NCBI RefSeq assembly: GCF_904849725.1
Contig: NC_058524.1
Coordinates: 545,479,763-545,543,762, forward strand
Direction of reading: 5' to 3'
Length of the DNA stretch: 64,000 nucleotides
DNA from: Hordeum vulgare subsp. vulgare
Lineage: Eukaryota; Streptophyta; Magnoliopsida; Poales; Poaceae
In this document: positions 23,452 to 34,761 of the stretch, in pieces
Position numbering within the stretch: the stretch's first letter is position 1
Layout: every line of letters starts with the position of its first letter
Position numbers and translations under genes: made by a program
Notes under the pieces: model-generated
Seen by the model: only the letters and a program-made list of their open reading frames with translations
What the model was told of the DNA's origin: nothing
Database searches by the model: none

Positions 23452-24975
23452 TGATGACCCACAAGTATAGGGGATCAATCGTAGTACTTTCGATAAGTAA
23501 GAGTGTCGAACCCAACGAGGAGCAGAAGGCTCTGATAAACGGATTTTAGCAAGGTAATAACTGCAAGCACTGAAAGTAGCGGTAACAAGTGACTGTGTAG
23601 CGATGTGAAACGTAGCGAGCAAAAAGTAACAAGTAACAAGTAGTAGCAATGGTGCAGAAAGTGGCCCAATCCCTTTGGTAGCAAGGGACAAGCCTGAATA
23701 AAGTCTTATAGGAGGAAAAACGCTCCCGAGGACACACGGGAATTTCTGTCATGCTAGTTTCATCATGTTCATATGATTCGCGTTCGTTACTTTGATAGTT
23801 TGATATGTGGGTGGACCGGAGCTTGCGTACTGCCCTTACTTGGACAAGCATCCCACTTATGATTAACCTCTCTCGCAAGCATCCGCAACTACAAAAGAAG
23901 AATTAAGACAAAGTCTAACCATAGCATTAAACTAGTGGATCCAAATCAGCCCCTCACGAAGCAACGCATAGACTGGGGTTTAAGCTTCTGTCACTCCAGC
24001 AACCCATCATCTACTTACTACTTCCCAATGCCTTCCTCTAGCCTTAAATATGGTGAAGTGTTATGTAGTCGACGTTCACATAACACCACTAGAGGAAAAA
24101 CAACATACATCATATCAAAATACCGAACGAATATCAAATTCACATGACTATTATCAGCATGACTTATCCCATGTCCTCATGAACAAAAGTAACTACTCAC
24201 AAGACATAATCATAATCTTGACCAGAGGTGTAATGAATAGCATCAAGGATCTGAACATAAACTCTTCCACCAAGTAATCCAACTAGCATCAACTACAAAG
24301 AGTAATCAACACTACTAGCAACCTTACAAGTACCAATCGGAGTTGCGAGACAAAGATTGGTTACAAGAGATGAACTAGGGATTGGGGAGGAGATGGTGCT
24401 GATGAAGATGTTGACGAAGATGCCTCCCCTCTGACGAGAGAAGTGTTGGTGATGACGATGGCGACAATTCCCCCTCTGGGAGGGAAGTTTCTCCGGCAGG
24501 ATCGTCCTACCGGAGCTCTAGATAGGATCTGCTCAAGTTCCGCCTCGTGGCGGCGGCGAAACCACGAAAAAGCTCCCTATTGATTTTTTCCAGACCAAGA
24601 CGCTTCATATAGCAAAAGAGGGGGCTAGTGGGCCTTCAGGCAGCCCACAAGCTTGCCCACCGCCTCCAGGGGGTGGTGGCGGAGTGGGGGCTTGTGGTGC
24701 CCTGGTGGCCGCCCTCCAGTAGTTCTTTCGCCCAGTATTTTCATATATTCCAGAAAAAATCCACGTAAATTTTCAGGGCATTTGGAGATGTGCAGAATAG
24801 TGGACTAGGATTTTCTCCTTTTCTAGTCTAGAATTCCAGTTGCCTGAATTCTCCCTCTTCAAATAATCCTTGCAAAATAAGAGAGAAAAGGCATAAATAT
24901 GGTACCACAAGTAATATAACAGCCTAAAAATTAATAAATATCAACATGAAAGCATGATGCAAAATGGACGTATCA
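23452..24975 (-). mobile_element. Solo LTR (gypsy), minus strand
   Basis: 1524 bp. On the plus strand it runs TGATGACCCACAAG...AAATGGACGTATCA, the reverse complement of the family at 21203-22725. The TSD is GTGCG (23447-23451) and GCGCG (24976-24980), one transition apart. With the plus-strand solo LTR 726 bases away it forms a 1.5-kb inverted repeat. Confidence 0.92.
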
Positions 24976-24980
24976 GCGCG

Positions 24981-26134
24981 TCCCGAAACAGCCGAGGTAG
25001 AAGCCCCGTCTCTGACACCAACGCATCCGGCATCGGCCTTTGCGCCTGTGTCCTCCTCTGACATGAGGTCGTCGTAGGTGTCGTCACTCGAGTCGGCACC
25101 CTCGGCGTCCGTCTCACGAGCGCTGCCGTCCAGGTCGTCCAGAGCCAGCAAATACTGGTCCTTCGGGATCACCACGTCGTTAGTTGCCCGCTCGAGGATG
25201 AATTCATCCCACGGGACAAATGACGGAAGGTCACTTTCCCACACGGTCAGCTCATCGGCAACCGCCTCCAGCTCCACGTCCCTATCAGTGTGCTGGGACA
25301 CACGCAACCCCAGGTTCATATCCGAGTACCACGACTTGCGGACTCGGAGACCCATGAACACGCCGGCTCGTGCCGCCAAGGCGCAACAGGCACTCACTCA
25401 CACACTCCCAGCCTCCAGCCACCGTGACAGCCGGTCCACCGCGTTCATCCAGAGGGTGTGAACCAGTGCCAGCCCGGCCTTCTGGAGTCGCCCCATGTCC
25501 TGAACCACCTCGTTCAGGTGGACCTTGGCGGCGATTCCCACCTCATCCATCGTCGAGGCGGCGAATGCACCGACATGGATGCCCAACGCCCACTGCTCCT
25601 CATGGTGGGCCTCCACGGCCACCTCCGCCTGCTCCTATGTATCCGTGAAGAGATCTGGGGAAGGAGAATGGACATGCAGCGTAAGGCAAGAAAAAAGACA
25701 AGCCCAATGTGGCGCAAGAAGGAAAATCAAGACAAAGAAAACTTACCGATCAAAAGCCGATCCACCTCGTGCGCCTCCTCCTGCATCTCCTACTCTCTCG
25801 CGTGACCAGGCCTGGATTCGATGGGTGTGCTCCTCTTGCACCACCTCCGACGCCTCGGCTGCCTTCGCTAGCTAGTCATCCTTGGCCTTTAAGGCCTTGC
25901 GGTGGCTCGCGTCCCACTGCTCTAGCTCCACGCGATGGGCTGCCTCGCGGTCCCTCTTCTCTGTCTGAAGCAGGACTGCCTCCTGGCACAGCAATACGCA
26001 CCCCTCCTATAGGAGATCCCACTACTGGCCGGCTAGGGTCAGCCGGCTCCGGATATCAGCCAATAGGCTTTCGGCCTCCCGGTACCGACCCAACAACATG
26101 TTGTAAGCGACCACCCGGCGATCGTGGTGGGACT
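24981..26134 (-). pseudogene. Host gypsy antisense gene, main part
   Basis: Read on the minus strand, this encodes first a coiled-coil region (about 25800-26130, with ELEQWDASHRKALKAK), then after a probable intron a frame from about 25622 down to the solo LTR with blocks GLALVHTLWMNAVDRLSRWLEAG and VFMGLRVRKSWYSDMNL, then an acidic tail. This is the C-terminal half of the antisense protein of Tat-like gypsy elements, the group annotated as 'putative gypsy type transposon'. One in-frame TGA lies at 25398-25400 and further stops lie in the coil part. Function is not known. Gypsy C interrupts the N-terminal side. Confidence 0.65.
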
Positions 26135-27721
26135 TGATACGTCTCCGTGGTATCTAATTTTCTGAACTCTTTTGCCCTTGTTTTGGACTCTAATTTGCAT
26201 GATTTGAATGGAACTAACCCGGACTGACGCTGTTTTCAGCAGAATTGCCATGGTGTTTATTTTGTGCAGAAATAAAAGTTCTCGGAATGTCCTGAAAATT
26301 TACGGAGATTTTTTCTGGAATAAAAGAAAAATACCTGCACGAAGATCCACCGGAGAGGGCATGCCAGTGGGCCACAAGCCCACAGGCCGCGGCCACCCCC
26401 TATAGTCGCGTCGTGCAGGCTTGTGGGGCCCACATGGCACCACCGCCCCCAAGCTCAGCTCTATATCTTCCGTCTTGCCCAGAAAAAAAATATCAGAGAG
26501 AAGGTTTCATCGCGTTTTGCGATATGGAGGCGCCGCCACATCCCGTTCTTCATCTGGAGGGAAGATCTGGAGTCCGTTTCGGGCTCCGAAGAGGGGAAAT
26601 CGTCGCCATCGCCACCATCAACCTTTCTCCATCGACAATTCCATGATGCTCTTCATCGTTCGTGAGTAATATCATCGTAGGCTTGCTGGACGGTGATGAG
26701 TTGGATGAGATCTATCATGTAATAGAGTTTGTTCTTGACGAGGATTGATCCCTAGTATCCACTATGTTCTAGATTGATGTTGCTACTATTTGGCTATGCT
26801 TAATGCTTGTCACTAGGGCCCAAGTGCCATGATTTCAGATCTGAACCTATTATGTTGTCGCCAATATGTGTGTGTTTTAGATCCTATCTTGCAAGTTGTA
26901 GTCACCTACTGTGTGTTATGACCCGGCAACCCCGGAGTGACAATAGCCGGAACCACTCCCGGGGATGACCATAGTATGAGGAGTTCATGTATTTACCGCA
27001 TGTTAATGCGTTGGTCCGGTTCTTTATTAAAAGGAGAACCTTAATATTCTGTAGTTTCCATTAGGACCCCGCTGCCACGGGAGGGATGGACAATAGATGT
27101 CATGCAAGTTCTTTTCCCTAAGCATGTATGACTACATACGGAATACATGCCTACATTAGATTGACGAACGGGAGCAAGTTACTTATCACTCTGTGTTATA
27201 GTTGTTACATGATGAATCACATCCTTCACACTCATCCATCACCGATCCACTTCCTACGAGTCTTTTACTACTGGTTCTCACTATGTTACTTTGTCTAGGC
27301 TTGCCCGTTGCTACAAAAGGGATTGGGCCACTTTGCTGCTGCTGTTACTTGTTACTTTGCTGCTGCTGCTACTGTTGTTCTTTGCTACTCCGCTGCTACT
27401 TGTTGCAAGACTTTTCTGGAGCCGTAGCCGGGGAAGCATTCTTCTCAAGAATAATCCCCCGTCAACGCGCTGGCGCCATTGATACAACAGTTAGGAATAG
27501 TCTGCCGTCAACAGATCGTTTCTCGCACCGTTGCTATCATACTACTTTGCTACTAATACTTTGCTTGCAGACACTAATATTTTAGGTGTGGTTGAATCTG
27601 ACACATTCAGCTGCTAATACTTGAGAATATTCTTTCGCTTCCTGTCGTGCGAACCAACAAATTTGGGTTGAATACTCTACCCTCGAAAACTGTTGCGATC
27701 CCATATGCTTGTGGGACATCA
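26135..27721 (+). repeat. 5' LTR of gypsy C
   Basis: 1587 bp, TGATACGTCTCCGTGG...GTGGGACATCA. It includes a poly-leucine-like CTGCTGCTG stretch near 27335-27375 and a PBS-like relic tggagccgtagccgggga near 27416-27433. Confidence 0.93.
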
Positions 27722-27731
27722 AGGCTTTTTC

Positions 27732-27749
27732 TGGCGCCGTTGCCGGGGA
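27732..27749 (+). other. PBS for tRNA-Asp, gypsy C
   Basis: TGGCGCCGTTGCCGGGGA, identical to the PBS of gypsies A and B, 10 bases after the LTR. Confidence 0.88.
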
Positions 27750-27799
27750 GGCACAACTATGTTCTCTGAGTCACTTGGGATTTTCGTCTGCTGATCACT

Positions 27800-28175
27800 A
27801 TGAAGAATCCGAAAGATCCAAGAACTAAAATCCTACCTTCCACTACGAGGAGAGGTAAGGAATTGCCATCTAGCTCTGCACTTGATTCACCTTCAGTTTT
27901 GAGTAAGTTTGCGACTTCGCCTCCTGCTAGAAATCTTGATATGTCACCTGTGCTTGATGATGCTACTTCTGCTGCCCATGATGCTTATGATGCTATGCTT
28001 GATGATGCTATGCTTGATACTATGCCTGCTATGCCTGATACTGCTTTGCCACTAGGTGCATTCCTTGATGCACATATTGCTAGAGTTGCTGCTAGATGTG
28101 ATGATACTTCTGAAACTGCTGATACTATTGAAGTAGAACCTGCTACTATGCCTGAATTGCCTGTTATGCGTGATA
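27800..28175 (+). pseudogene. Gypsy C gag, first part
   Basis: ATG at 27800, 24-50 bases after the PBS region. The N-terminus is basic (MKNPKDPRTKILPSTTRRGK), followed by an Asp/Ala/Met-rich degenerate repeat (DAYDAMLDDAMLDTM). The frame is cut at 28175 by CACTA D and continues at 49239. It encodes the Gag capsid precursor of an Athila-like element. The frame runs 20-odd codons into the CACTA end, which is not part of the gene. Confidence 0.85.
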
Positions 28176-28194
28176 CACTAGTAGAAAAAGGGCA
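28176..28194 (+). repeat. Left terminal inverted repeat of CACTA D
   Basis: CACTAGTAGAAAAAGGGC; the right end reads CACTAGTAGAAAACAGGGC on the opposite strand, one inserted base apart. Confidence 0.92.
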
Positions 28195-28400
28195 TTTTGT
28201 CCTAGTTCGTAAGGGCCTTCTGTCCCGGTTTCGGAACCGGGACTAAAAGGTCGTTACTAATGCCCTTGGCCTTTAGTCCCGGTTCTTACACGAACCGAGA
28301 CAGATGGGCCTCCACGTGGCCGGTGCGGCGAGCCCCGGCAGGGGGCCTTTAGTCTCGGTTGGTGACACCAACCGGGACCAAAAGGCATCCACGCGTCAGC
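28195..28400. repeat. Left subterminal repeats of CACTA D
   Basis: Several copies of TTTAGTCCCGGTT-type motifs in both directions, often paired as short palindromes around gaaccgggac. Such repeats bind the transposase accessory protein in En/Spm-type elements. Confidence 0.85.
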
Positions 28401-28750
28401 ATTTCACGTGATGGGTTTTTTTGAAAGGGGGGGGGGGGTTGGGGGTTTTTGGGGGTTAATTTAGGTGTTTCATATATTGTGTTAGCTAGCTAATGAGTAG
28501 AGAGAAGTGTCCTCTCTTATCTCCGTGCTTGGTCGACGCTGCATACTATACGTATAGAGAGGACTAGACACGCTAGCTAGTAAGCAAATGAAGGAAACAC
28601 AAGATCGTCATGAACATATGCATACAAAGAGAAGTGATATCGACCACCTCTCCTTCTCTGAGAGATTGGTCGAACAACAAGTTTTCGTATATCTATCCGA
28701 CGCTACTGGCTACATATATACAATATAATTATCTCTTACAATATAATCTC
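28401..28750. other. Noncoding left part of CACTA D with a G-tract cluster
   Basis: No gene. It has a G12-TT-G5-T5-G5 cluster at 28427-28455 and otherwise AT-rich sequence up to the stop of the minus-strand gene. Confidence 0.6.
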
Positions 28751-31700
28751 CTAATTAAAATTCAACTCATTAGGGTTCACATGGTATTCTCCGTCTTTAG
28801 CGATCACGTGGTCAAGAAAGAATGCCGCCAATTCCTCTTGAATTCCTCGCATACGATCTGCTGGTAGGAGTTCATTCCGCATCCGATATATCTAATTTGA
28901 AGAAGGGGGTCAATACATATATATGAATAAATGAAACTGAACACAAATAATGGTAATAAAATAAAATTGTGAATATTATTATTTACACACGTCATATTGT
29001 TTGTCAGAGTAGCCCCGCTCACAGGTCGTGTGGCGGATGGACTCGCAAATGTAGTATCCACAGTAATCATTCCCTGGTTCCTGCCACAACCACATTACAA
29101 GAAATAGAGGTCAATCAAACTGATAGTTAGCAAGCATGCTAAATGGTATTGATGAAACTAGCGCTTGAATCACTAGGAGATGCGTGGAACATGCTACTAT
29201 AGTACTTACTTTCGGGTGTCTAAATTGCAGCTTCTTCGGCAGTCCCGGAGTTTTTGCGGTGAATTTTTTCCAAACCCTGTCAGACAAAGTAAACAATTAC
29301 TTGATATCAGGAAATGAACAAAGTTGCCGATATGGTGCGATAATGATCGATTTAACTTACTTCTCTAAAATTTCAGTCATGTCCGCATACTCGTTGGGAT
29401 CTTTTCGTCTCGACTCTAAGACGGTTACTAGTCCCTGCTCAAGCTTAATCTCTAGGAGAATATAGTGGAAGCTGCGCACGCATGCATAACTCATCAATTA
29501 CATTACTATAACCTTGAATAATTAGGGAAACCGAATATGCACAAGACAGTAACACTCACTTGAATTCGTAAGGGAAGAATATTATAGCTATGTTTTGATT
29601 CAATACAAACGATTGTAGCAGGTTGGCCTCGGTATCTTTGGCCTGAGATTTAATCATAAATGCATCTACGAGATTTGTGTTAATCAACCCAATATCACCG
29701 ATTTTTCTTTTCTTCAATTCGACGATCTTCAATCTGCATATAATATAGTGAGGATAATTAAAAATACATGCAATGAAAGAGCTGACCTATATATAGAGAC
29801 TTAATGACAGAAGTAGTACTACTTACAGGCAGTAGCAAGTGATCATTAATTTATCGAGGGCATTTAGATTGAAAAACGGGAAGAACTCCTCAAATGGAAC
29901 CATCAACAGTTCAAGTCCAACGAGGTCATGCTCCTTTCTAACTCCCAGCGTCAAAATATTACTCCCCCCAGACTCTTTGCAAGTTTTCATGTACCAATCA
30001 TGGAATCTTCGCATCATCGTTGTTAGAGATCTTTCATCTTTGACGAGAGGCTTCCCGTACACGTATTTGTGTTCGTCCACCTCCAATAAATCAAAATGTG
30101 CATCATCGCGCAGGTAATCTGTAGGATTGGTACCGGGCAACAAGATCCCCGGATGATTAACGACGATATCGCTAGACACCTTGAGCGGGGGATCGATTGG
30201 TTTGCTTGTTCGCCGAGCTGGGTAACTTTTTTCCTAGCTCGTCGTTCTGCTAACCTTTGATCACTGACAGTACTTCCCGACCGCTGCGCTTCGATAAATG
30301 ACTTTGTAATAATGCGCTCATAGTTGCCTTTCGTCGGAGACTTTGGTGGTTTCTTCAGGGCAGCCAGAGTACGCTTTGCTTTTACCGGATCTATCTTCTC
30401 TTCCGGAGGTGGATATTTTTTTGCTTTCACACCTTCAAAGAAGTTCTTCACTTCGGCTTCCACGATCTTCGTGATTTCCTCCTGGCTCCTCTCGTATGGT
30501 AACTTCTCTGGAGTCTTCAGAGAAGGACCATATCTGTATTGCCTGCCTCTGGCTGTAGTGCTAGACGTCGGAGCAGACGGAGCGGCTATGGCTGTCTTTC
30601 CTTTCTTACGAGGCAAAGCAGAAGGACGACGCACCGGAGGAGTCGGAGCGGCGGCGGGTCTCTTCCGCCCTTGTTGACGAGGTGGAGAAGGAGGAGGTAG
30701 CTAGCTGCTCGGGCGCGCCGGCGCAGGCGGAGAAGGAGGCAAAGTGCCGCCACGCGCCGGAGAAGGAGGCTGAGTGCCCTAATCACTCGCCGGAGGAGGC
30801 GGAGGAGGAGGCGGAGTGCCCTGACTCGCCGGAGGAGGAGGAGGCAGAGGCGTCCAGTTTGGAAGGTTGATGAGCTCCTTCCGCCATAGGCATGCAGTCT
30901 TCAGAGAAGAACCTAGCCGAATTTCCCCTTCACCCGTAGGGTGGTCAAGCTCAAGGTCCTCAAATCCGTCTATTATTTGGTCCACCTTCACCCTAGCATA
31001 TCCTTCTGGAATCGGCTGGCCGTGGTAGGTTGAGCCAGGTTCATTAGGTAAAACAGAGCCAACAGCCGCCTTGACTTTAAATGTCATCCATCACGTCATA
31101 AGGTGGCAATGTTGAGACTCTGTGATAGCATCCATGGGGTAGCCCGTGAAGACAGGCTCCAGCTGTTGAGTCTGCTCGGTGGAAGCCACGCTGCTTCTCC
31201 GCTGAGATGGCGGGGTAGCTTTAGGGGAAGCTTCGGTAGGTCGTTTGCTGTGATCTACTTCTCGTTCCTCTAGCCCTTGTACCCTTTCGTGCAGCGCCTG
31301 CAGTTGGCTATGCTCCACTTTCTTCCTCCTCTCATGGGTTTTGTAACCCCCTGCGTACGGAAACCCAGCATTCCACGGAAGGGAGCCTGGCGTGCCTCGT
31401 GTCCGTCCAGGGTGCTCAGGATTCTCGAGGGCCATTGTGAGCTCGTCCTTCTCTCTGTCTGGAATGAACGTCCCTTCCTGTGCTGCGGCGATATAGTGCC
31501 GAAGCTTCGTGACGGGTATTCGCAGTTGCTCTTCCGTCCAAACGCACTTCCCTGATATAGGGTCCAAGGTTCCGCCAACCCCGAAGAACCAAGTCCGGCA
31601 ACGGTCTGGCCATCTCAATGTCTCTGGTTCGACCCCTTTAGCAATCAGGTCATTCTCAGCCTTCTCCCACAAAGGTTGGGCTTTGAGGTAACCACCTGAC

Positions 31701-32630
31701 CCCGTGCGATGGTGATGCTTCTTCTTCGCAGCATTTTTCTTGTTTGTCGCTGACATCTTCTTACTCTTTTCCGATGTCTTGTGGTCCACAAATGCGGGCC
31801 ATTGATCTCTGATCTTCTTAAACCGACCGGTGAATTCTGGTGTCTCTTCTTTGTCGACAAACGTTTTCACCTCATTCTTCCACCTCCTGAATAGTTCTGC
31901 CATCTTCTTAAGAGCATGAGACTTGATCAATTCCTCTTTAACTGGCTTCTCTGGATCCTCCTCTGGCGGTAGGGTGAAATTTTCCTTAAGTGTTGTCCAA
32001 AGATCTTCTTTCTGCACATCGGAGACATAAGACGTCGGCACCTCGGGGTCTTCCTTCTTTGGCTTTAACCATTTCTGGATACTGATCGGGATCTTGTCCC
32101 TAACAAGAACCCCGCACTGAGCACGAAATGCAACCCTTGTCCGTATGGGTTCAATCGGCTTGCCATCACGCACGATTGCTGTGATCTCAAACCTTTCATC
32201 CGAGCGCAACTTTTTCTTCGGGCCTCGTTTCTTTACCGAAGTTGAGCTCGATCCGAAGGGCTAGATTTCAAAGAAGAAAGACGAGAGTTAATTAATATGT
32301 GTACATATGAAAACAATGAATGCATGAATTAACTAGTCAGCACGGGCTTAACTAATATATATATACCTGGTCGGACTCCGTTCGGTCACCGGAGCCGTCA
32401 TCACGGTCTCCTTCTTGTACCTCCATTGGGTCACCGGAGCCATCATGAACATAGCCCTCTTCTTGTACCGGCATTAATGGGTCACCGGAGCCATCATGAA
32501 CACATCCCTCTTCTTCACCCGGTCCTTCCTGACCATCGGTGTCGTAGAGAAATGACGCAATGACATCACTTCCTTGTGCGGTTATCTCCCCCAACATCGC
32601 TTCTGTTGCTTCGTCTCGGGAGTGATCCAT
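28751..32630 (-). pseudogene. CACTA gene: Transposase_24-like N-part with C-terminal ULP1-like cysteine protease
   Basis: Exons that I place by frame and GT/AG borders, in gene order: 32630-32367, 32260-29827, 29733-29560, 29471-29361, 29276-29210, 29080-28991, 28891-28751 (stop TAG). Phases agree at all six junctions. Exon 1 starts MDHSRDEATEAM and is acidic. Exon 2 has a plant Ptta/En/Spm-type region (HHRTGSGGYLKAQPLWEKAE near 31700), a Pro-rich spacer (about 30650-30850) and a basic helix. Exons 3-6 form a ULP1/C48-like fold with FHYILLEI (His), VLESRR (Glu where Asp is usual) and GNDYCGYYIC (Cys). Lesions in exon 2: TGA at 31091-31093, stops near 30779 and 30703, a frameshift near 30190. 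ULP1 enzymes cleave SUMO; the role in CACTA elements is unknown. Confidence 0.75.
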
Positions 32631-34018
32631 AGTTTCTGCAAATATTTACAACATGTCAATTATTATTCAAACATGGTACAGATGGATATATATTAGTGGC
32701 AAACGTAGAACTAGCTAGCTAATCACAATAAGGAATCATGTTAGTGGCCTCGATGCTGCTTCTCTAGGGTTTGGGGTGGCCTAGACAACGCTTCAAGGGT
32801 TTGGGGTGGCCTCGACACAACACTTCAAGGGTTTGGGGTGGCCTCGAGGATAATGCTCTTTTAACTTGGTAAATTTGGGTGGCCTCGAGAGAGTTTGTAG
32901 GGTAGGGGCGCGGTGGCAGGGGGTAGGAGACCAACATCATTTTTTCTCTAGGGTTTGGGTGTCCTCGAGAGTTTTGGTCGAGCGAGAGGGCCGAGGGGGG
33001 TGCTCCCGTGGTATAAGTTATCACGGTCGAGAGTGGGTATATATATCTACCGCCCCTCATGTCGAAGTTATCCAGGAGGGGGTTATATCGACGACGACGC
33101 GACATACATATACATGGGAAAATAATGTTATCGGGGAGGGGGTATATCGGTACCCCCCCCCCTCGTGTTGAAGTTCGAACGGGAGGGGGTATATCGACAA
33201 CGACATACTCGATAAAAAATAAGAAGACAAAATAAGAAATAAAAAGAGGAGAAGAAGAAAGTAATAGAAGAGAAGCAATCAAAGAAAAAAAAGAAGAAAA
33301 AAAAGGAGAAGAAGAAAGGAATAGAGGAGAAAGAAGAAAAAACATAGAAAATTTCTATTTCTTTCTTCTTTCTCCTATATTCCTTTCTTCTTCTCCTCTT
33401 CTTTTTCTTCTTTTTTCCTCTTCTTATTTATTTCTCCTCTTCTTCCTCTCCTCTTCTTCTCCTTTCTTCCTCTTCTTATTTTCCTTTTTCTCCTCTCATT
33501 CTTTTTCTTCTTCTTCGTTATCTTCCTAGCTATATATAATACTTTTCTAAAAATTTAACTTTTGCATATATAAAACTTTTTATTCTTCTTCCTTCTTCCT
33601 TCTTCCTTCTCTTCCTTCTTTTCCTAAATATATAAAACTTTCCTAAAAATGAAACTAACCTAAAATGTACTAAATCAGAGAACATATATAGATAAAACTA
33701 ACCTAAAATGTACCCAAATGTACTAAAAACTAACTTTTATATGCACAGAGAACGGGGCATGGTCGGGGCAGGGGCGACGGCGGCATCGGTGTAGAGGGCG
33801 GTGACGGTGGCGTGGTCGGGGCAGGGGCGACGACGGCGTGGTTGGGGCAGGGCGATGGCGATCGACGGGGCAAAGGGCAGGGGCGATGGCGGCGTGATCG
33901 GGGCAGGGGCGACGGCGGCGCCGTAGAGGCACGGCGAGGGCGACGACGGCGTGGTCGGAGGCAGGGGCGACGACGGCGAGCTCGGGCAGCCTGGCGGCGT
34001 CGTCGGAGGGATCAAAGA
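32631..34018 (-). other. 5' untranslated region and intron of the CACTA gene, low-complexity rich
   Basis: A TTTGCAG acceptor directly precedes the exon with the ATG (32630), so an intron in the 5' UTR is likely. The interval holds gggtttggggtggcct repeats (32766-32850), gagggggtatatcg repeats (33060-33200), a purine/pyrimidine inverted repeat (33230-33480), TTC-rich runs to about 33630, and GGCGACGG-type GC-rich repeats (33750-34000). Confidence 0.5.
33230..33480. repeat. Purine/pyrimidine inverted repeat
   Basis: An A/G-only stretch (GAAGAA-type) is followed by its near mirror-complement in T/C, centred on AGAAATTTCT-like sequence near 33349. Inner arms of about 45 bases pair with few mismatches. 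Confidence 0.75.
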
Positions 34019-34042
34019 ACTGACGAAATTTTCACAACTGCT

Positions 34043-34054
34043 GGCTTATATAGC
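34043..34054 (-). promoter_or_regulatory. Candidate TATA box of the CACTA gene
   Basis: On the minus strand the sequence reads GCTATATAAGCC, followed at a short distance by the GC-rich first transcribed region. It lies just inside a CCGGTTGG repeat cluster, a layout usual for CACTA promoters. Confidence 0.5.
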
Positions 34055-34059
34055 AAAGC

Positions 34060-34142
34060 CATTGGTACCGGTTGGTGCCACCAACCGGTACCAATGCCCC
34101 CTTTAGTCCCGGTTGGTGCCACCAACCGGGACCAAAGGTCAC
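34060..34142. repeat. Internal CCGGTTGG palindrome cluster of CACTA D, left of gypsy E
   Basis: Two palindromes of the form GGTTGGTGCCACCAACC with flanking CGGTACC or CGGGACC. The cluster continues after gypsy E at 45278. The TSD GTCAC (34138-34142) is its last part. Confidence 0.8.
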
Positions 34143-34694
34143 TGATGGGTTCCTAGGGTAGGGTCATAGGCCTGCCCTGTAGGTCCTACCCAAGGTCTAC
34201 CCCTCATAAGGGACAAGGCCCTTAGTCAGTTCCGACTGAACTAAGGAGTTCCCATCATCCAGTCGGTAACAGGTCCTCAACCATCCAGTCGGAGACTAGC
34301 ATTCGGAGCGACTCAAACTAACCGACTGGATTCCACGCTGTGCATCGTAACCCCGCTGGAGGGGAACGGTCATACGTTTCCATGTGCCTTTATTAGCATT
34401 TAAGACGTACGTTACCTGTAACGTAGGCATTTAATCGCCACTACTCCACCCTTGTACACCGGACCGTTGTGGAGGACAGCGCACTCTATATAAGCCACCC
34501 TCCCCCACTGGTGCAGGGGTTAGCAATTCACTGTATTCAATATTCCACTCGACAACAAGCTCTCTGAGCACTGAGACGTAGGGCTATTACCTCCACCGCA
34601 GAGGGGCCTGAACTCATACAACCTCGCCATAGCTAAGGCTCTGCCCATCCCTTTCATACCCTACACTTCTACTATCAGGCTTATACCCACGACA
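34143..34694 (+). repeat. 5' LTR of gypsy E
   Basis: 552 bp, TGATGGGTTCCTAGGG...TACCCACGACA. TATA box ctatataag at 34486-34494. Confidence 0.94.
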
Positions 34695-34696
34695 GT

Positions 34697-34714
34697 TGGC
34701 GCCCACCGTGGGGC
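34697..34714 (+). other. PBS of gypsy E
   Basis: TGGCGCCCACCGTGGGGC begins two bases after the LTR. The sequence is the usual PBS of Tat-like grass elements; I do not assign the tRNA with certainty. Confidence 0.8.
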
Positions 34715-34761
34715 AGGCGTCTAAGTGACTTCCGGCGAGTTTGCGACTACATCATTTCGTC

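Noticed and set aside
25370..26137. Several plus-strand frames of 90-140 codons
   Set aside because: They are shadows of the GC-rich antisense gene of the host gypsy, which has the family-like blocks on the minus strand.
33723..34156. Pro/Ser- or Arg/Gly-rich frames on both strands
   Set aside because: Imperfect GGCGACGG repeats keep all frames open; no evidence of translation, although the region may be transcribed as 5' UTR.
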